Of a DNA stretch of 40,380 nucleotides, positions 27,544-36,615 are shown piece after piece. Positions within the stretch are counted from its first letter, which is position 1, and every line of letters starts with the position of its first letter. The notes below the pieces were generated by a model. It did not search any database. It was not told where the DNA came from and saw only the letters and a program-made list of their open reading frames with translations. A program made the translations under genes and the position numbers. Source of the DNA: Bacteroidota bacterium (GTDB lineage: Bacteria > Bacteroidota > Ignavibacteria > Tepidaquicellales > Tepidaquicellaceae); assembly GCA_018266875.1 (NCBI GenBank), contig JAFDZR010000007.1, positions 1 through 40,380 of the forward strand, in the 5' to 3' direction.

Positions 27544-29187
27544 TCAATTCTGAAATGCTCCGATATCAGGCGGGTTTTCCGGAGTCAATCGGTTTCCATA
27601 AAAATCCATTTCGGCTTCAGTGAATAAATTAAGAATTTTCACTCCGGAATTAATAAGCGGGCTTCCGGGAAGCAGTTTGTACGAATTCAGAGTATCCAGT
27701 CTGTAAGGATTATTGACTGTATCTTTTTTGATAAGAGGACTTTTCATCATCGGGTTTTTATTTAAGCCTATCACAACGCCGTTTAATTTTTCCTGTCCGG
27801 TTTTATTAATATACTCTTCAAAGGAATTGTATAAATTCTTGTTCCATTTTACTATGAATTTTTGATCAGCGGCAAAATATGAATTCGCATTGAAAACGAG
27901 ATTGGTCTGCTTGGAACTGTCAATGTTAATGAATACGGCAGAATTTACAGTATAAAAAATATTATTCCTTACATATGTATTTGAAGTAGGTCCGGAAATT
28001 TCAAAACACCCCGATACATTTTTTCTGTCAGCAATGCTTATTATTGTATTGTTGTAGATCTGATTGTTATCCGCTCCGACTATTGAATAGATCTTGATTG
28101 CATAGTGATTATTTCTTAGTCCGTCATTCTTACTGATATTGAATCTGATAATATTATTATCGCTGCCTGAATTACCCGATTCTCCTGACAGGAGAAATCC
28201 TGCGCCGTCATTATTGTGAGTGTAATTGTATTCAGCTGTACAGCTGTCAGAGCCGTTATCAAAATCGATAGCATCTCCGTCTACATCCCTGGCTGTTATC
28301 CCGTATATCTCATTGTATCTTACAATAATATTCCTTGATTCGCCGGTCACAATGCCTCCTCCTGATCGTCCGGCGTATTTTCCGTTATTGAAAATCAGAT
28401 TGTATTCTACAGATGCGTTATAAGTGTTGGAAATGCTGATCCCGTTTCCGCTGAATCCGTGATCATGCGGAATAATTCCTTTGATATTAAAAATTGTATT
28501 ACCTTTGATAAGTATATTCTGATATTTCAATCCCCACAGTTTTATTCCGATGTCACCGCAGTCGTAAATTTTATTCCGTTCTGCGGTAATGTTTGAATAT
28601 CCGAATATCGTATTCCTGTCCGCTCCGAGTGTTATGCCGTTGTCTTTGAAGTTTCTGATAACACAGTCTCTGACAGTGACTCCTGAGCTGTTCTTCCTGG
28701 CGTATGTAAATATTGCAATTCCGTTGTATTCCTTTCCGAAATTTTTCGAATAATCCTTATCAGGATTGAAAATACCGGTTATTTCAAGATTCTCTATAAT
28801 GTATCCGCCTTTGTTCAATACAGCTATGCAGTTTCCTTTGTCAGCTCTTAAAACAGCTCTGCCGAGTCCGTAAGATGTAATGAGTATTGGATCCGAATCC
28901 GTGCCTTCTTCGTTATTGAATAAAAGATTTCCTCTGAAAAGATCTCCGCCTCTGAACTGAATTATGTCGCCGGGCTTGAATTTAAATTCAGATACTTTTT
29001 TAAGTGACCTCCACGCTTCATTTTCACTCAAACCGGATCTAGTATCGTTTCCTGTATTGCTTACATAGAAAGTGCGTGAGATCCCCGGTTTCAGATGGAG
29101 TTTATTGTCCTGTGCCAGCGATGGGTCTGCCAGGAATATGATCAGAAGAATTATAACAGCTTGGAATGTCGGGTTAAATATTTTCAT
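27544..29187 (-). CDS. Secreted right-handed parallel beta-helix protein
   Basis: Exported protein of 547 residues with a signal peptide (about 1-25, ending SLAQ). The mature start FYVSNTGNDTRSGLSENEAW is the common opening of pectate-lyase-like and choice-of-anchor Q proteins. The body is a ladder of short beta-strand turns (NNI/NTI/NYI repeats, e.g. ENLEITGI, VRDCVIRNFKDNGI, IKGNTIFNIKG, VRYNEIYGI, RNNIFYT), which is the beta-helix fold. It ends GNRLTPENPPDIGAFQN, the D-I-G-A-F(E/Q) terminus of this group. It has no type IX sorting domain, so it is probably periplasmic or released. The family includes polysaccharide lyases, hydrolases and epimerases. No catalytic residues can be assigned with confidence. 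Next to a glycan locus it may process the polymer. Confidence 0.85.
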   Translation of the reverse strand: MKIFNPTFQAVIILLIIFLADPSLAQDNKLHLKPGISRTFYVSNTGNDTRSGLSENEAWRSLKKVSEFKFKPGDIIQFRGGDLFRGNLLFNNEEGTDSDPILITSYGLGRAVLRADKGNCIAVLNKGGYIIENLEITGIFNPDKDYSKNFGKEYNGIAIFTYARKNSSGVTVRDCVIRNFKDNGITLGADRNTIFGYSNITAERNKIYDCGDIGIKLWGLKYQNILIKGNTIFNIKGIIPHDHGFSGNGISISNTYNASVEYNLIFNNGKYAGRSGGGIVTGESRNIIVRYNEIYGITARDVDGDAIDFDNGSDSCTAEYNYTHNNDGAGFLLSGESGNSGSDNNIIRFNISKNDGLRNNHYAIKIYSIVGADNNQIYNNTIISIADRKNVSGCFEISGPTSNTYVRNNIFYTVNSAVFINIDSSKQTNLVFNANSYFAADQKFIVKWNKNLYNSFEEYINKTGQEKLNGVVIGLNKNPMMKSPLIKKDTVNNPYRLDTLNSYKLLPGSPLINSGVKILNLFTEAEMDFYGNRLTPENPPDIGAFQN

Positions 29188-29366
29188 CAGGTATTTGTAT
29201 CATTAATTATCATTATTAAAATACTGCTGATCAGGATCAGGAGTTTGGGACATTAGACTAAATCCAAAATACTTTGTCTGCGTTCCCATAAAAATTCACT
29301 TTTATAAAAATATTAAAAAGTATAACTTACCTACTATCTCTTAAAAATTAAACATATAAAAAATTA
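29188..29366. promoter_or_regulatory. Divergent promoter region
   Basis: A 179-bp spacer lies between the diverging beta-helix (minus) and methyltransferase (plus) genes, so it should hold promoters for both. It is very AT-rich, with an A/T stretch (29288-29366) just before the plus-strand start and a small palindrome ctgatcag at 29227-29234. No confident -33/-7 (Bacteroidota) or -35/-10 pair could be placed. Confidence 0.35.
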
Positions 29367-30101
29367 ATGTACAGGTATACATCTCCCGCTGAGTTTGAGA
29401 ATTTTACTTACTCAAAGAAAACCCATTTCAAATTATTCGATCTGGATAATTATGACATTAAATTATACGGAAAAAAGATCGACCCAAATACCTGCGATCT
29501 GAAAAACTATCAGGACCTTTTGATATTTTCTTTTCTTGTTCATAATCTGCCTGAAAATGCCAAAATACTTGAAGTAGGCGGAGCCGATTCGAGGATCCTC
29601 GCTTACTTTAAAAATAAGTTTGAATGCTGGAACGTAGACAAGCTTGAAGGACTTGGGTTCGGATTGACTGACGTGGAATCAAGAGGATACAGGCTTGTAA
29701 GGGATTATATGGGAAATTTCAATGAAGAGCTTAAGGATAATTACTTTGATCTTGTGTTTTCGATATCAGCTCTGGAGCATGTCCCGAACGATGATCCGAA
29801 AGTACTTAAAGATGTTACGGATGATATCAACAGAGTTCTTAAACCCGGCGGATTGTCAGTGCACTGCTTTGATGTAATTCTTCAGTACAGTTATATATGG
29901 ACAAATGACCTGCTGCCTTATATCTTTAAAAATGAAGATACAATCAATAAGTTTGTGGAATTCGAAACAATGAAAGAAGATCCGGATCTGTTCCTGATGT
30001 CTGAAAAAGCATTCAACAAGACATGGAAGAGCAATGTGAAACAGCCATATGAAGGATTTAAACCGCTGTCCTATAATGTTCTCTGGCAGAAAAAAAAATA
30101 G
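29367..30101 (+). CDS. Class I SAM methyltransferase, founder-type 'YSKKxHF' module
   Basis: Protein of 244 residues with a full SAM-binding set: ILEVGGADS (67-75, motif I), the acidic end CWNVD, and FDLVFSISALEHVPND (motif II and the post-motif helix), then INRVLKPGGLSVHCF. It opens with FTYSKKTHFKLF (about 13-24) and LYGKKIDP....YQDLLIFSFLVHNL. It ends with an FLMSEKAFNKTWK segment and YNVLWQ. These flanking signatures recur in the two sulfotransferase-fusion genes at 34462-39064, whose modules have lost much of the SAM site. This is therefore the intact, probably active version of the module. The substrate is unknown; a glycan hydroxyl or carboxyl is a reasonable guess from context. Confidence 0.85.
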   Translation: MYRYTSPAEFENFTYSKKTHFKLFDLDNYDIKLYGKKIDPNTCDLKNYQDLLIFSFLVHNLPENAKILEVGGADSRILAYFKNKFECWNVDKLEGLGFGLTDVESRGYRLVRDYMGNFNEELKDNYFDLVFSISALEHVPNDDPKVLKDVTDDINRVLKPGGLSVHCFDVILQYSYIWTNDLLPYIFKNEDTINKFVEFETMKEDPDLFLMSEKAFNKTWKSNVKQPYEGFKPLSYNVLWQKKK

Positions 30102-30143
30102 GTCTATTTTTTTCCTGAATTGAATTATAATATAAAATACTGA

Positions 30144-31034
30144 ATGAGCATTATTCCTAAGTCCGTAAGAAATTGGTTTAAAACCAGGATAGCAAATATT
30201 GTTAAGGAAGAAAACAGAAGAATAACTGCAAAGGATGATAAGACCTCTGTTAAACTTTATTACCCTTTTAAGAATAACTCGGAATTCTACATTGTAAAAA
30301 AGAATAGCGGCACTGAAGTGCTTCATTGTGAACTTGATCTTCCTGTACCCCCTAAAGATCTCTGGCTTGGTTACGGTGAAACCGCAGAGGAATATCTGAA
30401 CGGAAAAATACAGGTCAAACAAATGTTGAAAATTTCTAAAGAAGGCGGATATGATCCTGAATCTCCCGGAAATATTCTTGATTTCGGCTGCGGAGCGGGA
30501 AGAATGATAAGATGGCTTAAACCTTATTCTGATAATAAAGAAATTTGGGGAGTCGACATAAGTTCAGAGCATATAATCTGGGCAAATAACAATCTTAACC
30601 CGCCGTTTAATTTTGCCGTCAATACTACTGTTCCTCATCTGCCTTTTAAAGACGGGTTCTTTGATTTCATTTATGCAGGTTCAGTCTTTACTCACATAGA
30701 CGATCTTGCTGATTCATGGTTTTTGGAACTTAACAGGATAAGTTCTGACAGGGCTTTTCTGTATATTACAATTCAGGACAGAAACACAATAAATCTGCTG
30801 AATACGAAATATAAAGCTAAATGGCTTTCAGAGTATATGAATAAGTATCCTGAATATAATACTGATAAGGATAACTTTAATATTATGGTTGGGGGAAAGG
30901 GACCGGATTCACAGGTTTTTTATGATATAAATTATTTAAAAAAAATATTAAAAAAAATTTTTAACATTGCTTCTATCAATGAAGAAGCATACGGTTATCA
31001 AACTGCTTTATTATTAAAAAAATTAAATAAATGA
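30144..31034 (+). CDS. Class I SAM methyltransferase (tandem unit A)
   Basis: Protein of 296 residues. Motif I is ILDFGCGAGRM (111-121), followed by EIWGVDISSEHI (acidic Asp of motif I+), FDFIYAGSVFTHIDDLAD (motif II region) and LYITIQDR. The preceding CELDLPVPPKDLWLGYGET block (about 62-80) and the end VFYDINYLKKIL...NEEAYGYQTALLLKK are shared with both units of the next gene. The N-terminus is a short amphipathic Lys/Arg-rich helix (WFKTRIANIVKEENRR) absent from the other units; it may attach the enzyme to the membrane. It overlaps the next gene by 4 bp (ATGA), so translation is coupled. Substrate unknown. Confidence 0.85.
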   Translation: MSIIPKSVRNWFKTRIANIVKEENRRITAKDDKTSVKLYYPFKNNSEFYIVKKNSGTEVLHCELDLPVPPKDLWLGYGETAEEYLNGKIQVKQMLKISKEGGYDPESPGNILDFGCGAGRMIRWLKPYSDNKEIWGVDISSEHIIWANNNLNPPFNFAVNTTVPHLPFKDGFFDFIYAGSVFTHIDDLADSWFLELNRISSDRAFLYITIQDRNTINLLNTKYKAKWLSEYMNKYPEYNTDKDNFNIMVGGKGPDSQVFYDINYLKKILKKIFNIASINEEAYGYQTALLLKKLNK

Positions 31035-32836
31035 ATTCCGAAAAATTGTTTTTCCCATATAAGGACATGGCAGATTTTTATGTTATTAAGAAAAATAAAT
31101 CTGCTGAAGATCAGTTATATTGTGAGCTAGATTTACCAGTTCCCCCAAAAGATCTTTGGCTTGGTTACGGAGAGACTCCTGAAGAATATTTAAAAGGGAA
31201 AATTCATATCAAGCAAATGCTGAAAATACTAACAGCACAGGGTTACAAACCCGAAGATCCGGGAAATATACTTGATTTTGGCTGTGGTGCAGGAAGAATG
31301 ATAAGATGGTTAAAACCTTATTCAGGTAATAAAGAGATCTGGGGCGTGGACATCAGTTCTGAACATATTCTCTGGGCAAATAATAATCTGAACCCGCCGT
31401 TCAATTTTGCTGTCAATACAACCATTCCTCATTTGCCATTTGGGGATGGATTTTTTAGTTTTATATATGCAGGATCTGTATTTACACACATTGATGATCT
31501 TGCTGATTCATGGTTCCTTGAACTTAACAGAATAACATCAGATAATGGATTACTCTACCTGACTGTTCAGGACAGACATTCAATTGAATTACTGGATACT
31601 AAGTACAAAGACAAAAATCTTGCTAAATTTATGGAGAAATATCCTGAGTATGAATCTGAGAAGGATAGTTTCAATATTATGGTTGGCGGAAGAGGACCTG
31701 GATCTCAGGTTTTTTATGACATTGATTATTTGAAAAGGGTATTAAATAATGTTTATGAATTTGTTTCAGTGAATGAAGAGGCTTATGGATATCAGACTGC
31801 ATTACTTTTAAAAAAGAAAAAATCAGGAGTTGCGATATCAATCGGCAGTGATTTTAAAGCAAATGCAATATATGAATCAAATCCTGAGTTAATTTCACAA
31901 CTGAAAGCTAGACTTAAATCAGAATTAATTTCTGAGATCAAATCAGAAATCGATTCATTATTAAACTCAGAAAGTAATCCCAACTTGAAAAATGAAATAA
32001 AGTCAGAATTGAGTACTCAGCTCAGAAGAGAATTTAATGCTGACAAATTATATTTCCCGTATAAGGACACATCAGATTTTTATTTAATAAAGAAAAGTAA
32101 CGCTCAGGAAGATATTGATATTTGTGAGCTTAACCTTCCTATTCCTCCAAAAGAGCTTTGGCTTGGGTATGGTGCAACTACTGAAGAATATCTGAAGGGA
32201 AAAATACAAATAGATCAAATGTTGAAGATTGCTTCTGCTGAGGGTTATAATCCTGAAGCTTCTGGAAACATACTCGATTTTGGATGCGGTGCCGGTAGAA
32301 TGATGAGATGGTTAAAACCTTATTCGGTGAATAAGGAAATCTGGGGTGTTGATATCAGTTCTGAACATATACTCTGGGCAAATAATTATCTTAATCCGCC
32401 ATTTCATTTTGCAGTGAATACCTTTATCCCTCACCTTCCTTTCAAAGACGGGTTCTTTGATTTCATTTATGCCGGTTCTGTGTTTACACATATCGATGAT
32501 CTTGCTAATTCATGGTTTCTGGAACTTAACAGAATCAGTTCTGAAAATGCATATCTTTATCTTACAATTCAGGACAGACATACAATTGAATTACTGGATA
32601 CTGTATATAAAGATAAAAATCTTACAAAATTTATGCAAAAATATCCTGAATATGAGTCTGAAAAAGAAAATTTTAATATAATGGTTGGAGGTAGGGGACC
32701 TGGATCTCAGGTTTTTTATGATATTGAATATATAAAGAAAATACTTGGAAATACATTTGAGTTTGCATCAATCAACGAAGAAGCTTACGGTTATCAGACA
32801 GCATTGTTATTAAGAAAAAAGAAAGTAAAAATATAA
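31031..32836 (+). CDS. Fused double class I SAM methyltransferase (tandem units B and C)
   Basis: Protein of 601 residues made of two copies of the neighbouring 296-residue enzyme. Unit B covers about 1-265 (LDFGCGAGRM at 81-90) and unit C about 337-601 (same motif near 414-423). Both keep EIWGVDISSEHILWANN and the VFTHIDDLA segment, so both should bind SAM. The linker (about 268-336) is low-complexity and charged, with repeated KSEL/KSEI heptad-like elements, and probably forms a coiled coil. At DNA level B and C are more alike in codon choice than either is to unit A, which suggests B-C arose last. The stop is 1 bp from the end of the convergent FkbM gene, with no terminator between them. 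Confidence 0.87.
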   Translation: MNSEKLFFPYKDMADFYVIKKNKSAEDQLYCELDLPVPPKDLWLGYGETPEEYLKGKIHIKQMLKILTAQGYKPEDPGNILDFGCGAGRMIRWLKPYSGNKEIWGVDISSEHILWANNNLNPPFNFAVNTTIPHLPFGDGFFSFIYAGSVFTHIDDLADSWFLELNRITSDNGLLYLTVQDRHSIELLDTKYKDKNLAKFMEKYPEYESEKDSFNIMVGGRGPGSQVFYDIDYLKRVLNNVYEFVSVNEEAYGYQTALLLKKKKSGVAISIGSDFKANAIYESNPELISQLKARLKSELISEIKSEIDSLLNSESNPNLKNEIKSELSTQLRREFNADKLYFPYKDTSDFYLIKKSNAQEDIDICELNLPIPPKELWLGYGATTEEYLKGKIQIDQMLKIASAEGYNPEASGNILDFGCGAGRMMRWLKPYSVNKEIWGVDISSEHILWANNYLNPPFHFAVNTFIPHLPFKDGFFDFIYAGSVFTHIDDLANSWFLELNRISSENAYLYLTIQDRHTIELLDTVYKDKNLTKFMQKYPEYESEKENFNIMVGGRGPGSQVFYDIEYIKKILGNTFEFASINEEAYGYQTALLLRKKKVKI

Positions 32837-32837
32837 T

Positions 32838-33515
32838 TTATTTAGAGGGAAGAACATCCCATTGATTAGTATCTCTTAAGAAATTATCTTTCCTGACAAA
32901 GCAAATATCCATCTGCGCAAGAGCTCCGTCGAAAGGTCTTCTTAGGAATCCCGGAAAATCATAGATGACAAAATCTCTTTCCGCAAAATAAATTATCACT
33001 TCATGCACCAGAGGCACGCCTTTCATAAATTCAAAGCAGTTTGTTTCAAGAATAAATACGTCGGCTTTCTCGAATAATCTTTCACCGCCTTTGAGCGCTT
33101 CAAGTTCAAAACCCTGAATGTCCATTTTTACAAACTGAGGCGGGATAATCTCTCCGCTGTCTATTAATGAATCCATAGTCCTGATCTGAACAGGTCTTTG
33201 TTTGGATTCCTTTTTGAGAAATTCATTTTCACCGAAAACAAAATTTGAACCTGTAAGATTTTCACCGCCGATGGTGAGATAGAGGAATTCTTCCCTGCTT
33301 CCCGCTCCGCATATAAAATATTTTGAACCGGGATTTTCAGAACAGAATGCTGCAAGATCTTTTTCCATTTCTTCAAGGGGTTCGATCATATAAAAGACCG
33401 AATCCCTGAAGACTTTCTTAGCCATTTTACTCCATGCGCCGTTGTTAGCGCCTATATCCATAATGGAAACAGGTCTGAAATCCCTGTCATAGAGATCTTT
33501 CAGAAGTGTTAACAT
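32838..33515 (-). CDS. FkbM family methyltransferase
   Basis: Protein of 225 residues of the FkbM family, named for a polyketide O-methyltransferase and frequent in surface-polysaccharide loci. Motif I is IMDIGANNGAWS (18-29). Next come the acidic YMIEPLEEM and then RTMDSLID, followed by FVKMDIQGFELEALKGG (about 127-143), the family's signature. The ATG at 33515 is chosen because no standard start lies upstream before an in-frame stop, although the frame stays open for about 19 more codons (reading NPGYITGKTPD...). The real N-terminus may therefore be slightly longer through a non-standard start. The gene is convergent with the double methyltransferase. Confidence 0.9.
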   Translation of the reverse strand: MLTLLKDLYDRDFRPVSIMDIGANNGAWSKMAKKVFRDSVFYMIEPLEEMEKDLAAFCSENPGSKYFICGAGSREEFLYLTIGGENLTGSNFVFGENEFLKKESKQRPVQIRTMDSLIDSGEIIPPQFVKMDIQGFELEALKGGERLFEKADVFILETNCFEFMKGVPLVHEVIIYFAERDFVIYDFPGFLRRPFDGALAQMDICFVRKDNFLRDTNQWDVLPSK

Positions 33516-33605
33516 ATCCCCTACAGGGCTGTGAATGTCAGGAGTTTTTCCCGTAATATATCCCGGATTAAATTATTATGAAATAAACTGAACTAAAACT
33601 TAAAA

Positions 33606-34337
33606 TTAACTTTTTTTCCTGAATTTTCTGCTGAAAGCATAACCAAGTCCGATTACAAGAGGAAGCTCAATTCCGAACAATCCGCATGAACCTTTTTCCT
33701 TTTCTTCCTTTTTGGTTTCACCCGGTTTGTTGCTGTTATTATTAGCAGCGGTATTCTTGTCTGATACAACGAAATTTGCAAACAGAGTAACTCCGGATTT
33801 TAATTTTTCCGGCTTCAGTCCGTAGACTACAGAATTGTCCTTAATAGTGCCTGAGGTTTTAGTTATTTCCTTTGCAGGTAGTATAAATGTGTATACTGGT
33901 GAAATATCTTGTGGTGCCTGATCGTTTTTTGGAAGCTCATACATAAAAGAAATATTATCACCGTTCTCATAATATGTGACTTTTATTTTACTGAAAGCCG
34001 GAGCGGTGATGATTTTTCCTATATAATCAAATTTAATAATAGCGAAAATGCTGACTTTGTCCTTATCTTTTGTGTTTATGTTTACACTCTGAACCTTATT
34101 ATTCGCGGACGTATATGCTGCTCTGATCTTATCTTCCTTGAAAGGAAGTGTCTGGTAAACGTCAGCACCATTAAGTTCGGAATTCAAAGCTGAATATCTG
34201 ATCTCAATTGTTCCTGACTTGTCTTTGTTGATAGTAGTCTTCTGAAAGTAATCCAGGGCAAAAACATTGTTTAAGGAAATAATTGATAAAGCTGAAATTA
34301 AAACCAGTGTTGCAATAATTTTTGTTGAAGTATTCAA
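33606..34337 (-). CDS. Exported protein of unknown function with C-terminal anchor-like tail
   Basis: Protein of 243 residues with a clear signal peptide (about 1-28, ending NNVFA). The mature part (about 29-190) is predicted beta-rich: FQKTTINKDKSGTIEIRYSA, then alternating hydrophobic strands. A Asn/Lys/Glu-rich linker (about 195-215) follows. The tail GSCGLFG, then a hydrophobic stretch (ELPLVIGLGYAF), then SRKFRKKS has the three-part layout of C-terminal sorting signals that are cut and anchored. I do not recognise the family. The start is TTG at 34337. A good Shine-Dalgarno, AGGAGA, sits 8 nt before it, which is rare in this window. Confidence 0.75.
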   Translation of the reverse strand: MNTSTKIIATLVLISALSIISLNNVFALDYFQKTTINKDKSGTIEIRYSALNSELNGADVYQTLPFKEDKIRAAYTSANNKVQSVNINTKDKDKVSIFAIIKFDYIGKIITAPAFSKIKVTYYENGDNISFMYELPKNDQAPQDISPVYTFILPAKEITKTSGTIKDNSVVYGLKPEKLKSGVTLFANFVVSDKNTAANNNSNKPGETKKEEKEKGSCGLFGIELPLVIGLGYAFSRKFRKKS

Positions 34338-34345
34338 TTTAATGG

Positions 34346-34351
34346 TCTCCT
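34346..34351 (-). promoter_or_regulatory. Shine-Dalgarno for the TTG start at 34337
   Basis: AGGAGA on the minus strand ends 8 nt before TTG (34337-34335). It fixes the start of the exported protein. Most other genes here show only A/T-rich DNA at this position. Confidence 0.7.
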
Positions 34352-34461
34352 GTTTATAAATTAAAAAATTTAATAAGTAAATTAACCTAAATATTTAATT
34401 ATTAAAAGCTATTATTACAAGTATAATTATCCGGTAAAATAAATAATGAAAAATTAAAAAA

Positions 34462-36009
34462 TCAGTAATTATCAAGTTTTTCCATACAGTAATTGTAAAT
34501 CAGATAATCCAGCCTGTTATTTTTCTTGAAATTCCTGATGAATTCCGGAGATAAATTTTCTATCTGATCATCTTTTTTTGATTTATTGGCATAAGGGAGT
34601 TTTAACCTGGGTTTCCCTGACATATCGGCGAGTTTATCAAAAGATTCCTGCATCCTTTCGACTATTCCGATAAAGAAATATCTGTCCATTACTTCTCTGT
34701 AATTATGCTCATCACATGGAATCAGGTTGGCAAGAAAATTTTTATGACCGTTTATGTAATGTTCGAGACTGCATGTTATTGAGTCTCTGCTGTAGTAATA
34801 CAAAGAAATAATTAGTTCCAGAGGTTCCCTTACAAAAGTAAAAGCTTTAAATTCATCCTGTCTGTCAATAATTTCAGGATACCTTTGAGTCAAAAAATAT
34901 CCGTCATTCTGAAAATGCGCTACTATGCAGGTGTCGCTTACAAGACTGTCAATATTGAGCTTGTATCTGTGATAATCATTGATGTCTTTATATAATCCGT
35001 TCGGAGCTTCATAGTGTTCGAATATAATACTGAACCAGTTATAAAGAGCGTAAACTACAGACGTGCCTCCGCATTTCATTAGATGATGAAATACAAATGC
35101 AGGTCTGGATTTCAATGATTCAGAAGGTCTAGTATTTGTAATAGTGGGTAATTTGGGTATGTTATTCCAGAGAATGTTGTAAACGACCTTTGAAACCTCC
35201 GCTTTTGGATTCCGGGCATTGTAATGGAAATTTTTCTGCTTTTCTGTGAACAGGTCATCGTCCTCAAGCATTTTCTTGTAACCTACAAACCTGTTGAATT
35301 TTTCAGTCTTTAAAAAAAGATATCTGACAATTTCATGTCTGAGAGGAATGTTTTTGAAAAAATATTTTGTAAAGCTAAAGAGTGAGTATCCAAACGGTGA
35401 CAGCAACATCTTTATATTCGCCTGAAGAGTTGCAAATTCTTTGAGATTTGTTTCAGAATAAACAAATCCGTTAAAAGAAAATATCAGGTCAAAATATTTT
35501 ACAGGGTAGAATTCTGCTTTTTCCCCGTCAGCATTAAAGAACTGAAGCTCTCCGGAATTTGAATCAGATATCATGTTCTTTGTCAGGGATTCTGAATCTT
35601 TTAGGTAAAAAACATTATGATGTCTTCCGATATTATCAGTCGCACGGGGGTCTGCTTTGCCGAGTATAAGAATTTTTGAATTCTCTTCCAGATTGTTATA
35701 TACGAAACTGTAAAGAAGCAGATTCTGATATTTATCCGTTTTTTCAGATGAGCCGGAAATATTTCTTCCGTAAACAGTTCTCGAATAACCTAGTTCGTTG
35801 AAAATATCAAAATGTGATTTTTTTGAATATGTAAAATCCTTGAATCCGTTGGCAAGAAGAATTTCATTATTCTGCCACAATACTGAATATGAAAACATTC
35901 TTCCGTTTTTTTCATAAGTCATTTCGTCCGAGACTTTCCAGTACTTGTTAAAATATTCCTCAGACATTATGAAAATATTTTTATCTGTCAGAATCTCGGA
36001 AAGAGGCAA
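34462..36009 (-). pseudogene. 3' part of a split methyltransferase-like/sulfotransferase fusion
   Basis: Open frame of 515 codons directly after, and in frame with, the 201-codon frame at 36010-36615. It contains the end of a first methyltransferase-like module (about 1-46, ending YSVLWQ), a second module (about 57-285; FTYSKKSHFDIF, then SKILILGKADPRA in place of a clean SAM motif), and a sulfotransferase domain (about 300-515). PAPS-binding motifs are FVFHHLMKCGGTSVV (5'-phosphosulfate loop, Lys312) and FTFVREPLELIISLYYY (3'-phosphate site, Arg394/Ser402). The protein is colinear with the intact 717-residue paralogue at 36911-39064. If translated alone it would start at TTG 36009 or ATG 35967. 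The sulfotransferase half looks undamaged, so a separate functional product is possible. Confidence 0.8.
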
Positions 36010-36012
36010 TTA
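36010..36012 (-). other. In-frame TAA that splits a 717-codon fusion gene
   Basis: 201 codons, this TAA and 515 codons add up to 717, the exact length of the intact paralogue. The two align without gaps across the break, with the TAA opposite an Asn codon. It is either a nonsense mutation, a sequencing error or a readthrough site. Confidence 0.8.
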
Positions 36013-36615
36013 TTTATTCGCCGTTTTTGTATTCTCAAACAGATAGTCCATGAATCCGTTTTGCCAGATTTTATTATCCTTTGCGAAGACATTCAGAAAA
36101 CAGAACAGAGAATTTCCTAGCGGCTTGATGAGTCTTTTGAACTGATGAAGAACGGATTTGAAAATCTTTGCATTTTCGGGGATATAAACAAAAGCCGATA
36201 CGGCAAAACTGAAATCGAAATATTCCTCCGGAAAATTATTAACCCTTTCTCCTTTATCATTAATTAATATCCATTCAATATTGATCCTGTCAAGGTCTCT
36301 GTTATCCGGAATTTCAAACTTAAAACCAAGTCTCCAGCAGTGATAACCTTCGGAATTCAGTATCTTGGAGACCGGAGATTCCATGTTGCCTATCTCAAGA
36401 ATCCTGCTGCCGGGTTTAAGATTTTCGGTGACATAGGAGTAAACGAGCATGTTTTGATATTTTTTTACATCAGATTCATCCGGATTGATCTTTGCATCAT
36501 AGATCTTATGATCAATATTCTTGCTGTGAAAATAATCAAAATGATTGATTCTTGAATAAGAGAATCCGCTGAAAGTTTTATCGCTGATTCCTTTTATGTC
36601 CGGATGCGAGATCAT
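36010..36615 (-). pseudogene. 5' part of the split fusion (methyltransferase-like module 1)
   Basis: Open frame of 201 codons beginning at ATG 36615. It carries one methyltransferase-like module: FSYSRINHFDYF (about 16-27), ESDVKKYQNMLVYSYVTENL, SRILEIGNMESP in the motif I position (the second glycine is replaced by Asn, so SAM binding is doubtful), and FDFSFAVSAFVYIPEN with IKPLGNSLFCF. It stops at TAA (36012-36010) inside the module, just before the FxMSEEYFNKYWK segment that the next frame supplies. It corresponds to residues 1-201 of the intact 717-residue paralogue. Confidence 0.75.

Noticed and set aside
27544-29187. Type IX secretion sorting domain on the beta-helix protein
   Set aside because: The protein ends DIGAFQN immediately after the helix, with no YPNP...NGTYLY-type tail like that of the C25 proteins.
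29856-30422. 188-codon minus-strand open frame across the end of one methyltransferase gene and the start of the next
   Set aside because: It is antisense to two well-supported genes, is very Phe/Ile-rich, and has no motif or start context.
32837-32880. Terminator between the convergent double methyltransferase and FkbM genes
   Set aside because: The stops are 1 bp apart and the surrounding DNA shows no GC-rich stem with a T-run.
34462-36615. Reading the split fusion as two independent adjacent genes
   Set aside because: The frames are contiguous and in phase, the 3' frame has no spacer or good start, and together with the TAA they match the 717-codon paralogue without gaps.
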